Origin: an uncultured Hyphomicrobiales bacterium
GTDB taxonomy: Bacteria; Pseudomonadota; Alphaproteobacteria; Rhizobiales; Beijerinckiaceae
NCBI GenBank assembly: GCA_903900975.1
Contig: CAIUPE010000133.1
Location: forward strand, 1-64,000
DNA length: 64,000 nucleotides
Reading direction: 5' to 3'
The position numbers and the translations under genes are program-made. Positions 9,414-17,095 of the stretch are shown here, in pieces. Below the pieces are notes generated by a model. It saw only the letters and a program-made list of their open reading frames with translations, was not told the DNA's origin and did not search any database. Position 1 is the stretch's first letter; the number at the start of each line of letters is the position of its first letter.

Positions 9414-9577
9414 TCATTGCGAGCGAACGCGAAGCAACCCAGATAGCGGAATGGCGAAATGCGCGATGTTGACAATGCGTTTTTTCTTTCACCATCAACT
9501 GGGTTGCTTCGCGTTCGCTCGCAATGACGGGCGTTGGTTTTTTTGTGTTTGCTTTGCTCTCGCTTCCCAATGACGGT
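9414..9577. repeat. Dispersed palindrome family A, copy 1 (perfect 29-bp arms)
   Basis: Arms at 9414-9442 and 9499-9527 are exact reverse complements over 29 bp, starting TCATTGCGAGCG, around a 56-bp centre. A third degenerate right-arm-like segment ending CCCAATGACGG lies at about 9551-9577. Similar elements occur at 26417-26532 and 31621-31740. All lie between genes. Here it sits between the acyl-CoA synthetase and zapA, which converge on it, so it may also act as a bidirectional transcription barrier. Confidence 0.85.
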
Positions 9578-9584
9578 AAAAAAA

Positions 9585-9950
9585 TTACTCGCCCGCCGCG
9601 CCTAACCTTTTAGCGATCTCTTCAATCCGCGCTGCGGCGCTGACAATGGCCAGTGCGATTTCACTCTCGGTCTTATTGTTGGATTGTTCAATAATAGCGC
9701 GATCCTCTTTGAGGTGCTCGAGATCCGCTGTGATCGCTGCCAGCCGCGTTTTGATCTCTTCGCGCTCGTCCATAAAGGTAATCGCGGCCATAACGGTCAG
9801 CCTGCTATCGCCGATTTCGCCGAAAGCCGATCGCATCTCGTTGATTTTTTTATCCAATTCAGCAGCCAGCCGAATAAGATGCGCTTCTTGCCCGTCATTG
9901 CAGGCAATGCGATAGATTTTTTCGGCGACGGTGACGGTTACCTGTCCCAT
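9585..9950 (-). CDS. zapA: Cell division protein ZapA
   Basis: 121-residue FtsZ-associated protein that cross-links FtsZ filaments at the Z-ring. The N-terminal domain (VTVTVAEKIYRIACNDGQE, then HLIRLAAELDKKI) is the typical ZapA globular head, followed by a long coiled coil with conserved LTVMAAITFMDE. It lies 8 bp downstream of a DUF4164 gene on the same strand, a pairing common in alphaproteobacteria. The 6S RNA and folate ligase genes that often follow zapA are not evident; instead a palindromic repeat lies downstream. Confidence 0.88.
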   Translation of the reverse strand: MGQVTVTVAEKIYRIACNDGQEAHLIRLAAELDKKINEMRSAFGEIGDSRLTVMAAITFMDEREEIKTRLAAITADLEHLKEDRAIIEQSNNKTESEIALAIVSAAARIEEIAKRLGAAGE

Positions 9951-9958
9951 ATCAGCCC

Positions 9959-10252
9959 CTATTCCCGCTGCCCGAGATCGCCAAGGACCTCGCGCACCAA
10001 TGACGTAGCACGGTCCACCCGACGGCCAAGTTCACCAGTGACCGCATCAAGACGAGCGGCTTTGGCCATGGCGGCATCAAGATCAAGCGCGATTTGCGCC
10101 CGATCATCCTGCATCACGGCCAATTCCTTTTTAAGCGTTTCGGCAGAGCGATCGTCTTGGGCGCGGCGCGCGACAACGCCCTCGAGCGCGGCAACCGCGT
10201 TCCTGAGTTGGCCTAAAGCCTGCGTAATGGCTGGAGAAACCGCCTTCGCCAT
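9959..10252 (-). CDS. DUF4164-type coiled-coil protein next to ZapA
   Basis: 97-residue, almost entirely helical protein rich in Ala, Leu, Asp and Arg with heptad-like spacing (LRNAVAALEGVVARR, then LKKELAVMQDDRAQI). It matches the small alphaproteobacterial DUF4164 proteins encoded directly before zapA. A role in division alongside ZapA is inferred from the neighbourhood only; no catalytic motif is visible. Confidence 0.7.
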   Translation of the reverse strand: MAKAVSPAITQALGQLRNAVAALEGVVARRAQDDRSAETLKKELAVMQDDRAQIALDLDAAMAKAARLDAVTGELGRRVDRATSLVREVLGDLGQRE

Positions 10253-10374
10253 ATCCTCGCTTCACACTTTCACCAAAAAGCTCTGAAAATCAGCACGTAC
10301 CGAAATCATACAGCTAATTCAGCGCACTTGCAGCAAGACCTTAGGTGAAAAGTGAACAGCGCGTCAATTGTGGG

Positions 10375-10394
10375 AAAAGCCCTGCTAACAGGGC
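10375..10394 (-). terminator. Probable intrinsic terminator of mttB homologue 2
   Basis: On the minus strand a GCCCTG/CAGGGC stem with a 4-base loop at 10379-10394 is followed by a run of four T (10378-10375). It begins 8 bases beyond the stop codon of the methyltransferase gene at 10402-11946. The stem is short and the T run modest. Confidence 0.55.
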
Positions 10395-10401
10395 ATTTCA
10401 C

Positions 10402-11946
10402 TCAATAGGCCGCATCCGGCATCGAAGCCTTCTTGCGTTCGATATACTCGCGCAAGGCTTCATCGACACCCGGATCAATGGCTGGAGCCTCATATTCCGA
10501 GAGCATCCGCTTCCAAATCACGTTGGCCCGCTGCGAATGGTCCTTGCGGCCTTCCGCATCCCATTGCTCGAAGGAATTATTATCCGCCACGGGCGAACGG
10601 TAGAATGCGTTCTCGAAATTCGCCTGCGTATGGGCGGATCCCAAGAAATGCCCGCCGGGAGGCACTTCACGGAACGCATCCATGGCTTGGCCGTTTTCCG
10701 ACATGTCGATGCCCTTGGCGAGGACATGCATGGCACCTAACTGGTCCATATCCATGATCAGCTTTTCATAGGAAGAGGCCAAGCCACCTTCCATCCAGCC
10801 CGCTGAATGGAGCACGAAATTGGTGCCCGCGAGCAAGGTCGGCATCAACGTATTGGCGCTCTCATAGGCCGCTTGCGCGTCCGGAAGCTTGGAGGCGCAG
10901 AGCGAACCGCCGGTGCGGAATGGCATTTTCATGCGGCGGGCAAGCTGGGCAGCGCCGAAAATAGCGAGTGAGCCTTCCGGCGTGCCGAAGGTCGGAGCGC
11001 CCGATTGCATCGATAGCGTTGAAACAAAGGTGCCGAAAATCACCGGCGCACCGGGGCGAATGAGCTGCACAAAGGACGTGCCGGCCCAAACTTCAGCCAA
11101 CACCTGCGTCAACGTACCGGCAATCGTCACCGGGCTCATGGCGCCTGAGAGAATAAACGGCGTGATGATGCAGGCCTGATTGTTGCGGGCATAGACTTCG
11201 GCTGCGCCCAACATCGTATTGTCCCACACCATCGGGGAATTGGCGTTAATCAGCGAGGTGCAAACCGTATTGTTTTCTAAAAAGTCCTCACCGAAGAGGA
11301 TTTTCGACATGTTGACCGTGTCTTGCGCACGATCCGGATGGGTGACGGAGCCCATATAGGCTTTGTCGGAATAGCGCATATGCGCGTAAACCATCTCGAG
11401 ATGGCGCTTATTGACCGGCAAATCGACCGGTTCGCAGACGGTGCCGCCCGAATGATGCATATTCGGCGACATATAGGCGAGCTTCACGAAGTTCTGGAAA
11501 TCCTCGATCGTGCCATAGCGGCGACCTTTATCGAGGTCATGCACGAAGGGCGAGCCATAAACCGGCGCGAAAACCGTGTTCTTGCCGCCAATCTGCACAT
11601 TACGCGCCGAATTACGCGCGTGCTGGGTATATTCGGAGGGCACGGTTGAAATCAGCTTTTTGGCCAATCCGCGCGGAAAGCGCACGCGCTCGCCTTGAAT
11701 ATCGCAGCCTGCGTCTTTCAACAGCTTCAACGCGCTCGGATAATCGCGAAACTCGATGCCAATCTCCTCGAGCAGCGTTTCCGCATTATGCTCGATGATC
11801 TGCATCGCTTCCTCGGAGAGAAACTCGACCAGCGGGCTATTGCGCGTAATATAAGGAATGGAGAGGCCGCCGCGTGTGGCGCGGGCCGAACGGCGCGCTT
11901 CGCGGCCACGGCGTTCATGGTGTACTTCTGGAAGTGTGTCGTTCAT
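10402..11946 (-). CDS. MttB-family (non-pyrrolysine) quaternary-amine methyltransferase, copy 2
   Basis: 514-residue MttB-superfamily protein closely related to copy 1, with matching blocks (IGGKNTVFAPVYGSPFVHD, RYGTIEDFQNFVKLAY, HHSGGTVCEPVDLPVNKRHL, ASKLPDAQAAYESANT). No in-frame amber codon is present, so it would be a glycine-betaine-type rather than pyrrolysine trimethylamine enzyme. ATG 11946 has GGGGGA at 11952-11957 and is preferred over an ATG 30 bases upstream. The N-terminus is Arg-rich (HHERRGREARRSARA). It is divergent from the one-carbon gene run that begins at 12254 and includes the corrinoid protein, so it is the likeliest methyl donor enzyme for that system. Substrate unproven. 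Confidence 0.85.
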   Translation of the reverse strand: MNDTLPEVHHERRGREARRSARATRGGLSIPYITRNSPLVEFLSEEAMQIIEHNAETLLEEIGIEFRDYPSALKLLKDAGCDIQGERVRFPRGLAKKLISTVPSEYTQHARNSARNVQIGGKNTVFAPVYGSPFVHDLDKGRRYGTIEDFQNFVKLAYMSPNMHHSGGTVCEPVDLPVNKRHLEMVYAHMRYSDKAYMGSVTHPDRAQDTVNMSKILFGEDFLENNTVCTSLINANSPMVWDNTMLGAAEVYARNNQACIITPFILSGAMSPVTIAGTLTQVLAEVWAGTSFVQLIRPGAPVIFGTFVSTLSMQSGAPTFGTPEGSLAIFGAAQLARRMKMPFRTGGSLCASKLPDAQAAYESANTLMPTLLAGTNFVLHSAGWMEGGLASSYEKLIMDMDQLGAMHVLAKGIDMSENGQAMDAFREVPPGGHFLGSAHTQANFENAFYRSPVADNNSFEQWDAEGRKDHSQRANVIWKRMLSEYEAPAIDPGVDEALREYIERKKASMPDAAY

Positions 11947-12253
11947 TGCCAATCCCCCAACCGGACGCGCTTTCACGTCAGTAAGCCTGTGCGTCCTTTT
12001 TATCCTCCGGACGACAGCGTGACTGCTTTAATCGCGTCATTTCTTGCCGAAGACCGTCACCGAGGTGAATGTCATTCATTTGAGACATGAGCTAATCCGA
12101 TTTTTGTGTTCCACACCCCAAGGTGACGCGGGCGGAACATCGGGCGTCGAAATGCCGGTAGCACAAAGTCCGCCGATCCGTGACTTTGCATCCAACAACA
12201 GGTGGCCTTAAATGGCTACGGTCCCTTTATTTTGCCAGCAGGAGCGCTTAGCC
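11947..12253. promoter_or_regulatory. 307-bp divergent control region with palindrome TGAATGTCATTCA
   Basis: Lies between the divergent mttB homologue 2 and the one-carbon gene run and must hold promoters for both. A perfect 13-base palindrome, TGAATGTCATTCA, is at 12066-12078, near the middle of the region, and is a candidate operator. I saw no convincing -35/-10 pair, sigma-54 site or cobalamin riboswitch. No regulator gene is adjacent, so control would be in trans. Confidence 0.4.
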
Positions 12254-14764
12254 ATGAAATCTACAGCACGGGTCGTTGTCATTGGCGGAGGCGTGGTCGG
12301 CGTCGGAACGCTCTATCATCTGGCCAAAAAAGGCTGGACCGATGTAGCCCTGATTGAACGCAAGGAGCTAACCTCCGGTTCCACTTGGCACGCTGCTGGC
12401 CTGCTGCCCCTCTTTAATATGAGCTATTCGGTTGGCCAGTTGCATAAATATTCGGTCAATCTCTATAGCAGCCTTGAGGCCGAGACCGGACAATCGGTCG
12501 GCTTCAAGAAAGTTTCCAATATCCGCCTCGCCCGCACCAAGGACCGGTGGGACGAGTTTATGTATTATGCGGGCGTGGCTGAAACCATTGGCGTCAAGGT
12601 CAACCAGTTAACCCCCGCTCAGGTCAAGGAAATCTGGCCGCTGTGCGAAACGGATGGCCTTTTGGGCGCAATCCAGCATCCGGATGATGGCTATATCCAG
12701 CCTGCGGATCTGACGCAGGCTTTCGCCAAGGGCGCGCGCAACCGTGGGGCGGAGATTTACCGCAACACCACCGTCATCGCGATCGAGCGCACCAGCTCCG
12801 GCGAATGGCTGGTTAAAACCGACCAAGGCGACATCACCTGCGAGCATATTGTCTCGGCTTCCGGCAATTTTGCCCGCCAGACGGGCAAAATGCTCGGCAT
12901 TGATATTCCGGTCATTCCTGTTGAGCATCAATATATCGTCACCGAGCCGCATCCTTTGGTGCAGGAGCGCCACCGTTTGGGCCTGCCTGAAATGGGCGTG
13001 CTGCGCGAAGCCGATTCGTCTTGGTATCTCCGTGAAGAAGCTGGCGGTTTCATTCTTGGCCCTTATGAGAAGGGCGCGCCGGTTTGCTATGTCGATGGTC
13101 CAGCCAAAGAGAGCGAATATGAGCTGTTCCAAGAAGACCTTGATCGTTTGGCCCCGCACATCGAAGCCGCCATTGCGCGCGTTCCTGCGTTCGGCGAAGT
13201 CGGCGTCAAGAAAGTCTATAATGGCGCGATTGCTTACACGCCGGACGGCAACCCAATTGTCGGCCCTGCTTGGGATCTGCCCAATGTCTGGCTGAACGAA
13301 GGCCACAGCTTCGGTATCACGGCTGCAGGCGGCGCTGGCTGGCAGCTCGCGGAATGGATCGTCGATGGCGAGTCGACCGTTGATATGATGGGCGTCGATC
13401 CACGCCGCTTCGGCCCTTATGCGGGTCGCGGCTATCTCAAAGAGAAAAACGAAGAGGCCTATGCCAACGTCTTCACGCCGCATTATCCGGATGAAGAACG
13501 CGTAGCCGCCCGCCCTTTGCGCCAGACGCCATGCTATGACCGCATGAAGGCGCTCGGCGCGGTATTCGGCTCCGTCTATGGCTGGGAACGGCCGAACTGG
13601 TTCGCCCCTCCCGGCTATGAAGTCTCGAAAGAAGAGCTCGACACGCCCGACGTGTTGACCAACGAGAACCACGCCCCGCCCGCCGAGGACGGCAAGATCA
13701 AGGAGAAGTGGAGCTTCCGTCGTTCGAACTATTTCCCGTTTGTCGGCGAAGAGTGCAAAGCAGTGTCGTCCGGCGTTGGGTTGCAGGACATGTCGGCTTT
13801 CGCCAAATGCTTGATCACGGGTCCGGGGGCACGCGAATGGCTCGATAGCATTCTGGCCAACCGCATTCCGAAGGCTCGTGGCCGTATCGCGCTCAGCCAT
13901 CTTTTATCGAAGAACGGCGGCGTGCGGGCGGAATTCACGGTGTATGAGAACGCGCCAAACAGCTTCTATCTCGTCTCCGCTGGAGCGTTTGAGCGCCACG
14001 ATCATGATACGTTGAAAAAGCTATTGCCGAAGGATGGCAGCGTCCGCTTTACGCCAATCACCACGGCCTATGGCGTGTTGGTGTTGGCGGGGCCAAAGTC
14101 CCGCGACGTGCTGCAATCCCTTACCGACGCCGACCTGTCGAACGCCGCTTTCCCGTGGCTGACCGGTCAGCGCATCTCGGTGGGTGCGGTGCAGTGCGAC
14201 GTGCTGCGCGTCAACTTCATCGGCGAGCTGGGCTATGAGTTCCATCACCCGATTGAGATGCAGAACCATCTGTTCGATCTCTTGATGAAGGCCGGTGCGA
14301 AGTTTGGCATTCGTCCCTTCGGTATTCGTGCGATGACCTCGATGGCTTTGGAAAAGTCCTATCGTCTGGTCGGCCGCGAAATGTCGATCGAATATTCGGC
14401 CTTCGAATCGGGCCTTCAGCGCTTCGTACACCCCAACAAAGGCGACTTTATCGGCCGTGATGCGCTGGTTGCTTGGCAGCAAAAGGGCTTCAAAAACGCC
14501 TTCGTCACCATGGAAGTACACAATGTCGAAGATTGCGACGCCCGCGGATCGGAGGCCATTTTGAAAGATGGCAAGATTGTCGGACGCTGCACCTCGGGTG
14601 GCTTTGGCTGGCGTTGCAACAAATCCCTCGCTTTAGGCATGGTTGCACCTGAATTCTCGGCAATCGGAACCGAACTCGACGTGGTAATTCTTGGGAAGAC
14701 TTTCCGGGCGACGGTTATTCCTGAATCGCCGTTTGATCCGGAAAATGAGCGGCTTCGGGCCTAA
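12254..14764 (+). CDS. DMGDH/sarcosine-dehydrogenase-like FAD oxidoreductase with GcvT domain, copy 1
   Basis: 836-residue protein with the dimethylglycine/sarcosine dehydrogenase layout. Residues 1 to about 380 form a DAO-type FAD domain (VVVIGGGVVGVGTLYHL). A central linker domain with the WERPNWF motif follows, and the rest is an aminomethyltransferase (GcvT) fold with its C-terminal barrel. His46 in STWHAAGL corresponds to the histidine that carries covalent FAD in DMGDH. The expected reaction is oxidation of an N-methyl group, with the resulting C1 unit captured on H4folate as methylene-H4F. ATG 12254 (AGGAG at 12240-12244) is preferred over 12212. It leads the run containing the corrinoid protein and folate enzymes, which ties oxidative and corrinoid demethylation together. 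Dimethylglycine versus sarcosine cannot be decided. Confidence 0.82.
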   Translation: MKSTARVVVIGGGVVGVGTLYHLAKKGWTDVALIERKELTSGSTWHAAGLLPLFNMSYSVGQLHKYSVNLYSSLEAETGQSVGFKKVSNIRLARTKDRWDEFMYYAGVAETIGVKVNQLTPAQVKEIWPLCETDGLLGAIQHPDDGYIQPADLTQAFAKGARNRGAEIYRNTTVIAIERTSSGEWLVKTDQGDITCEHIVSASGNFARQTGKMLGIDIPVIPVEHQYIVTEPHPLVQERHRLGLPEMGVLREADSSWYLREEAGGFILGPYEKGAPVCYVDGPAKESEYELFQEDLDRLAPHIEAAIARVPAFGEVGVKKVYNGAIAYTPDGNPIVGPAWDLPNVWLNEGHSFGITAAGGAGWQLAEWIVDGESTVDMMGVDPRRFGPYAGRGYLKEKNEEAYANVFTPHYPDEERVAARPLRQTPCYDRMKALGAVFGSVYGWERPNWFAPPGYEVSKEELDTPDVLTNENHAPPAEDGKIKEKWSFRRSNYFPFVGEECKAVSSGVGLQDMSAFAKCLITGPGAREWLDSILANRIPKARGRIALSHLLSKNGGVRAEFTVYENAPNSFYLVSAGAFERHDHDTLKKLLPKDGSVRFTPITTAYGVLVLAGPKSRDVLQSLTDADLSNAAFPWLTGQRISVGAVQCDVLRVNFIGELGYEFHHPIEMQNHLFDLLMKAGAKFGIRPFGIRAMTSMALEKSYRLVGREMSIEYSAFESGLQRFVHPNKGDFIGRDALVAWQQKGFKNAFVTMEVHNVEDCDARGSEAILKDGKIVGRCTSGGFGWRCNKSLALGMVAPEFSAIGTELDVVILGKTFRATVIPESPFDPENERLRA

Positions 14765-14775
14765 CCGGTTCAAGC

Positions 14776-14814
14776 CTGTCGGAATTGGGGCAAGCGACGT
14801 CCCAAATCCGACAG
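14776..14814. repeat. Strong intergenic hairpin before the corrinoid protein gene
   Basis: The 14-base arms 14776-14789 and 14801-14814 pair at 13 of 14 positions around an 11-base loop. No T run follows on either strand, so a simple intrinsic terminator is unlikely. It lies 12 bases after the oxidoreductase stop and 70 bases before the corrinoid protein. A transcript-stabilising or processing role is inferred. A second small AAAAG/CTTTT stem lies just before the next ribosome-binding site. Confidence 0.65.
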
Positions 14815-14883
14815 ATGGCTCGACGGAAGCGTTCTATTCGGGTAGTAACAGTTAAAAGATCGACTTTTAAAGGATGAAACGGC

Positions 14884-15573
14884 ATGGCTGACGGCGATTT
14901 TGATCTCAACGCGCTCTCTGATGACGAACTCGTCGAACAGATGCATGATGATTTGTATGACGGTCTTGGCGAAGAAATCGTCGAGAGCGTCCACATCCTG
15001 TTGAACCGCAACTGGACCCCTTACGACATTCTGACCAAGGCGCTTGTCGAAGGCATGCGCATCGTCGGCGTCGATTTCCGCGATGGCATTCTGTTTGTTC
15101 CGGAAGTTCTGATGTCGGCCAATGCAATGAAAGCGGGCATGGTTCTGCTTCGTCCGCTTCTGGCCGAGACCGGCGCACCGAAGGTGGGCAAAATGGTCAT
15201 CGGCACCGTGAAGGGCGACATTCACGACATCGGCAAAAACCTCGTCTGCATGATGATGGAAGGCGCTGGTTTCGAAGTGATCGATCTCGGCATCAACAAT
15301 CCGGTCGAGAAATATCTTGAGGCGATTGAAGAGCACAAGCCTGACATTCTCGGCATGTCCGCCCTTCTCACCACGACAATGCCATACATGAAGGTCGTTA
15401 TCGACACGCTCAAGGAAAAGGGCATGCGCAACGACTATCTCGTGCTCGTCGGCGGCGCACCGTTGAACGAAGCCTTTGCTGAAGCTGTGGGTGCAGACGC
15501 CTATTGCCGTGACGCAGCGGTGGCGGTTGAAACCGCCAAGGCGCTTTTGTCGCAGCGTACCATTCGCGCCTGA
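14884..15573 (+). CDS. Corrinoid (B12-binding) methyl-carrier protein, MtbC/MttC-like
   Basis: 229-residue protein with the two-domain plan of methanogen and acetogen corrinoid proteins. A helical cap comes first (residues 1 to about 90, with DILTKALVEGMRIVG and FVPEVLMSANAMKAGM), then a B12-binding Rossmann domain. The D-x-H-x2-G signature is GDIHDIGKN, with His114 as the expected lower cobalt ligand. SALLTTT and VGGAPLNEAFA supply the usual S-x-L and GG elements that hold the nucleotide tail. It would accept methyl groups from an MttB homologue and donate them to the methyl-H4F enzyme encoded at 18227. AAAGGATG precedes the ATG. It is the only corrinoid protein gene in the window, so the three MttB copies may share it or use others elsewhere. 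Confidence 0.88.
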   Translation: MADGDFDLNALSDDELVEQMHDDLYDGLGEEIVESVHILLNRNWTPYDILTKALVEGMRIVGVDFRDGILFVPEVLMSANAMKAGMVLLRPLLAETGAPKVGKMVIGTVKGDIHDIGKNLVCMMMEGAGFEVIDLGINNPVEKYLEAIEEHKPDILGMSALLTTTMPYMKVVIDTLKEKGMRNDYLVLVGGAPLNEAFAEAVGADAYCRDAAVAVETAKALLSQRTIRA

Positions 15574-15622
15574 TCGGAAGATCACCGCGCTGAACAGCAC
15601 GATATGAGAGGGAGGACGCCTC

Positions 15623-16279
15623 ATGGCCAGTGCCGTTAAGCCTCCCCTCAAAACCCTTGTCATCGCCTGCGGCGCTCTCGCGCATGAGCTTTTAGAGGCC
15701 AAGCGGTTAAACGGGCTCGATTATCTGGATGTGACCTGTCTACCCGCCATCTGGCACAACCACCCCGAAAAAATCCCTGAAGGCGTACGTAGTAAAATAC
15801 GCCGCAACCGCAAGAAATATGACCGGATTTTATGCCTTTACGGCGATTGCGGCACGGGCGGCATGCTGGATAGGGTATTGGAAGAAGAAGGTGTCGAGCG
15901 GATCGAGGGCGATCACTGCTACGCATTCTATTCCAAACCGGGCGAATTCGATGCGTTGATGGAAGAGGAAATTGGTACTTTTTTCTTAACCGATTATCTC
16001 GTCCGCCATTTCGACCGGCTGATCATCCAAGGGCTAGGGATCGATCGCCACGCCCAACTCTTGGGGGTCTATTTCGGCAATTATAAACGCATCGTCTATC
16101 TGGCCCAAATGCCCGATGCAGCGCTCGAGAAAAAAGCGCGCTTGGCCGCCGAAAGGCTGGGTCTTGAATTTGAAATGCGGATCACCGGTCTTGGTGGTCT
16201 TCAAACCTTCGTCACCGGCAAAGGGCGTTCCCATGTCAGTGGCACTCCGCTTATTCCATCCATGATCGCTAGGAGCTGA
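15623..16279 (+). CDS. DUF1638 protein in the corrinoid one-carbon locus
   Basis: 218-residue protein of the DUF1638 family. Visible features are an N-terminal VIACGALAHEL strand-turn, the pair CLPAIWHNHPEKIP, and the Gly/Cys-rich LYGDCGTGGML and EGDHCYAFY segments, which hold conserved Cys and His that could bind a metal. The family recurs next to MttB-type methyltransferases and corrinoid proteins, but its biochemical role is not known to me. It sits between the corrinoid protein and the folate genes, 49 bp after the former, with GGGAGGA before its ATG. A part in corrinoid handling or activation is inference from context only. Confidence 0.72.
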   Translation: MASAVKPPLKTLVIACGALAHELLEAKRLNGLDYLDVTCLPAIWHNHPEKIPEGVRSKIRRNRKKYDRILCLYGDCGTGGMLDRVLEEEGVERIEGDHCYAFYSKPGEFDALMEEEIGTFFLTDYLVRHFDRLIIQGLGIDRHAQLLGVYFGNYKRIVYLAQMPDAALEKKARLAAERLGLEFEMRITGLGGLQTFVTGKGRSHVSGTPLIPSMIARS

Positions 16280-16286
16280 AGTCACA

Positions 16287-16592
16287 ATGGCCAATCTCAC
16301 CATCGTCTATTGGCGCGATATTCCCGCGCAGGTCATCGTCAAGCAAGGCCGCACTGCCGCCAAGCGTGAATTGCCCGAGCGTTTTGTTACATCCATTGAC
16401 GCCGCCGCCATGAAGGCCGGCGCGCGCGATACCGACAGCTATCTCGCCGATTGGCGCCGCGCGGATCCTGTGACCGTGGGCGATGATCTCGAAGCCGAAG
16501 CGCAAGCCTGGGCGGAAAAGCTTGAGGCAGATTATCCGCAAGACCGACTTGTCGCTTTGGCGAAAGCTGGTGGCTATGAGGAGGCAAAATAA
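16287..16592 (+). CDS. 'Virulence factor'-family small protein (PF13769-like)
   Basis: 101-residue protein with IVYWRDIPAQVIVKQGR near the N-terminus and RELPERFVTSIDAAAMKAG after it, the pattern of a small family labelled virulence factor in databases. The name says nothing useful here: nothing around it concerns virulence. It begins 7 bp after the DUF1638 gene, with AGGAGCTGA overlapping that stop, and its TAA overlaps the next ATG (TAATG at 16590-16594), so translation is likely coupled. A function tied to MetV/MetF or the corrinoid protein is inferred. Confidence 0.65.
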   Translation: MANLTIVYWRDIPAQVIVKQGRTAAKRELPERFVTSIDAAAMKAGARDTDSYLADWRRADPVTVGDDLEAEAQAWAEKLEADYPQDRLVALAKAGGYEEAK

Positions 16593-17095
16593 TGTCACGC
16601 GTTCCGTTTGCTTTTGAAGCCTCCACCAAACCCCCTCGCGATGGCGCTAAATTCGCACTCCGGTTTTGGGCGAACGCCCACTCGCGCGGCATGGAAAAAA
16701 CCTATGCTGCATTGGAGAAATTTCTTCGCTTCGCTGCCCCATTGTTCAAAGCCATCGGCTATGAGCGGATGGAGAAGCCGATGGTGGCAATTGAGAAATC
16801 CATCAAGGGCGCTTTGTTTGATTGCCGCATGTGTGGCCAGTGCATTCTATCTTCAACCGGCATGTCCTGCCCGATGAACTGCCCGAAAAATCTGCGCAAT
16901 GGACCGTGTGGCGGTGTTCGCGCCAATGGCAATTGCGAGGTCTATGCCGAAATGCCCTGCGTATGGGTGAAGGCATGGGAAGGCAGCAAGGCGATGGACG
17001 AAGGCAATAAAATTATGAATGTGCAACCCGCCATCGACCACCGCCTCAAAGGCCGCTCGTCTTGGCTGGCGGTTTCCCGTGGCGCGCATGAGTGA
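16592..17095 (+). CDS. metV: MetV-like protein (MTHFR C-terminal domain, cysteine-rich)
   Basis: 167-residue protein of the methylenetetrahydrofolate reductase C-terminal family. A dense cysteine array runs CRMCGQC, SCPMNCPK, GPCGG, NCEV and PCVW, as in acetogen MetV, where it carries metal or Fe-S centres and partners the MetF flavoprotein. The first about 60 residues are helical with aromatic residues. It overlaps the preceding gene by one base and the following metF-like gene by 8 bases if that starts at 17088. This is the MetVF arrangement, suggesting a two-subunit reductase using an electron donor other than plain NADH, or running in the oxidative direction to make methylene-H4F. Confidence 0.78.
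   Translation: MSRVPFAFEASTKPPRDGAKFALRFWANAHSRGMEKTYAALEKFLRFAAPLFKAIGYERMEKPMVAIEKSIKGALFDCRMCGQCILSSTGMSCPMNCPKNLRNGPCGGVRANGNCEVYAEMPCVWVKAWEGSKAMDEGNKIMNVQPAIDHRLKGRSSWLAVSRGAHE

Noticed and set aside
9366-9584. Possible 6S RNA downstream of zapA
   Set aside because: ssrS often follows zapA in proteobacteria, but this gap is filled by palindrome family A and I see no 6S-like closing stem with central bubble.
11947-12253. Cobalamin or glycine riboswitch before the one-carbon genes
   Set aside because: I looked for the B12-box and glycine aptamer cores and saw neither; only a short palindrome is supported.
12608-13900. A 430-codon open frame on the minus strand opposite the FAD demethylase
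   Set aside because: It lies wholly inside a gene with full family match on the plus strand. Long antisense frames arise from codon bias in such genes, and its protein resembles nothing known.
14770-15702. A 310-codon minus-strand frame opposite the corrinoid protein
   Set aside because: It covers the clear corrinoid gene with its DxHxxG motif. The antisense protein is His/Asp-rich mirror sequence with no family.
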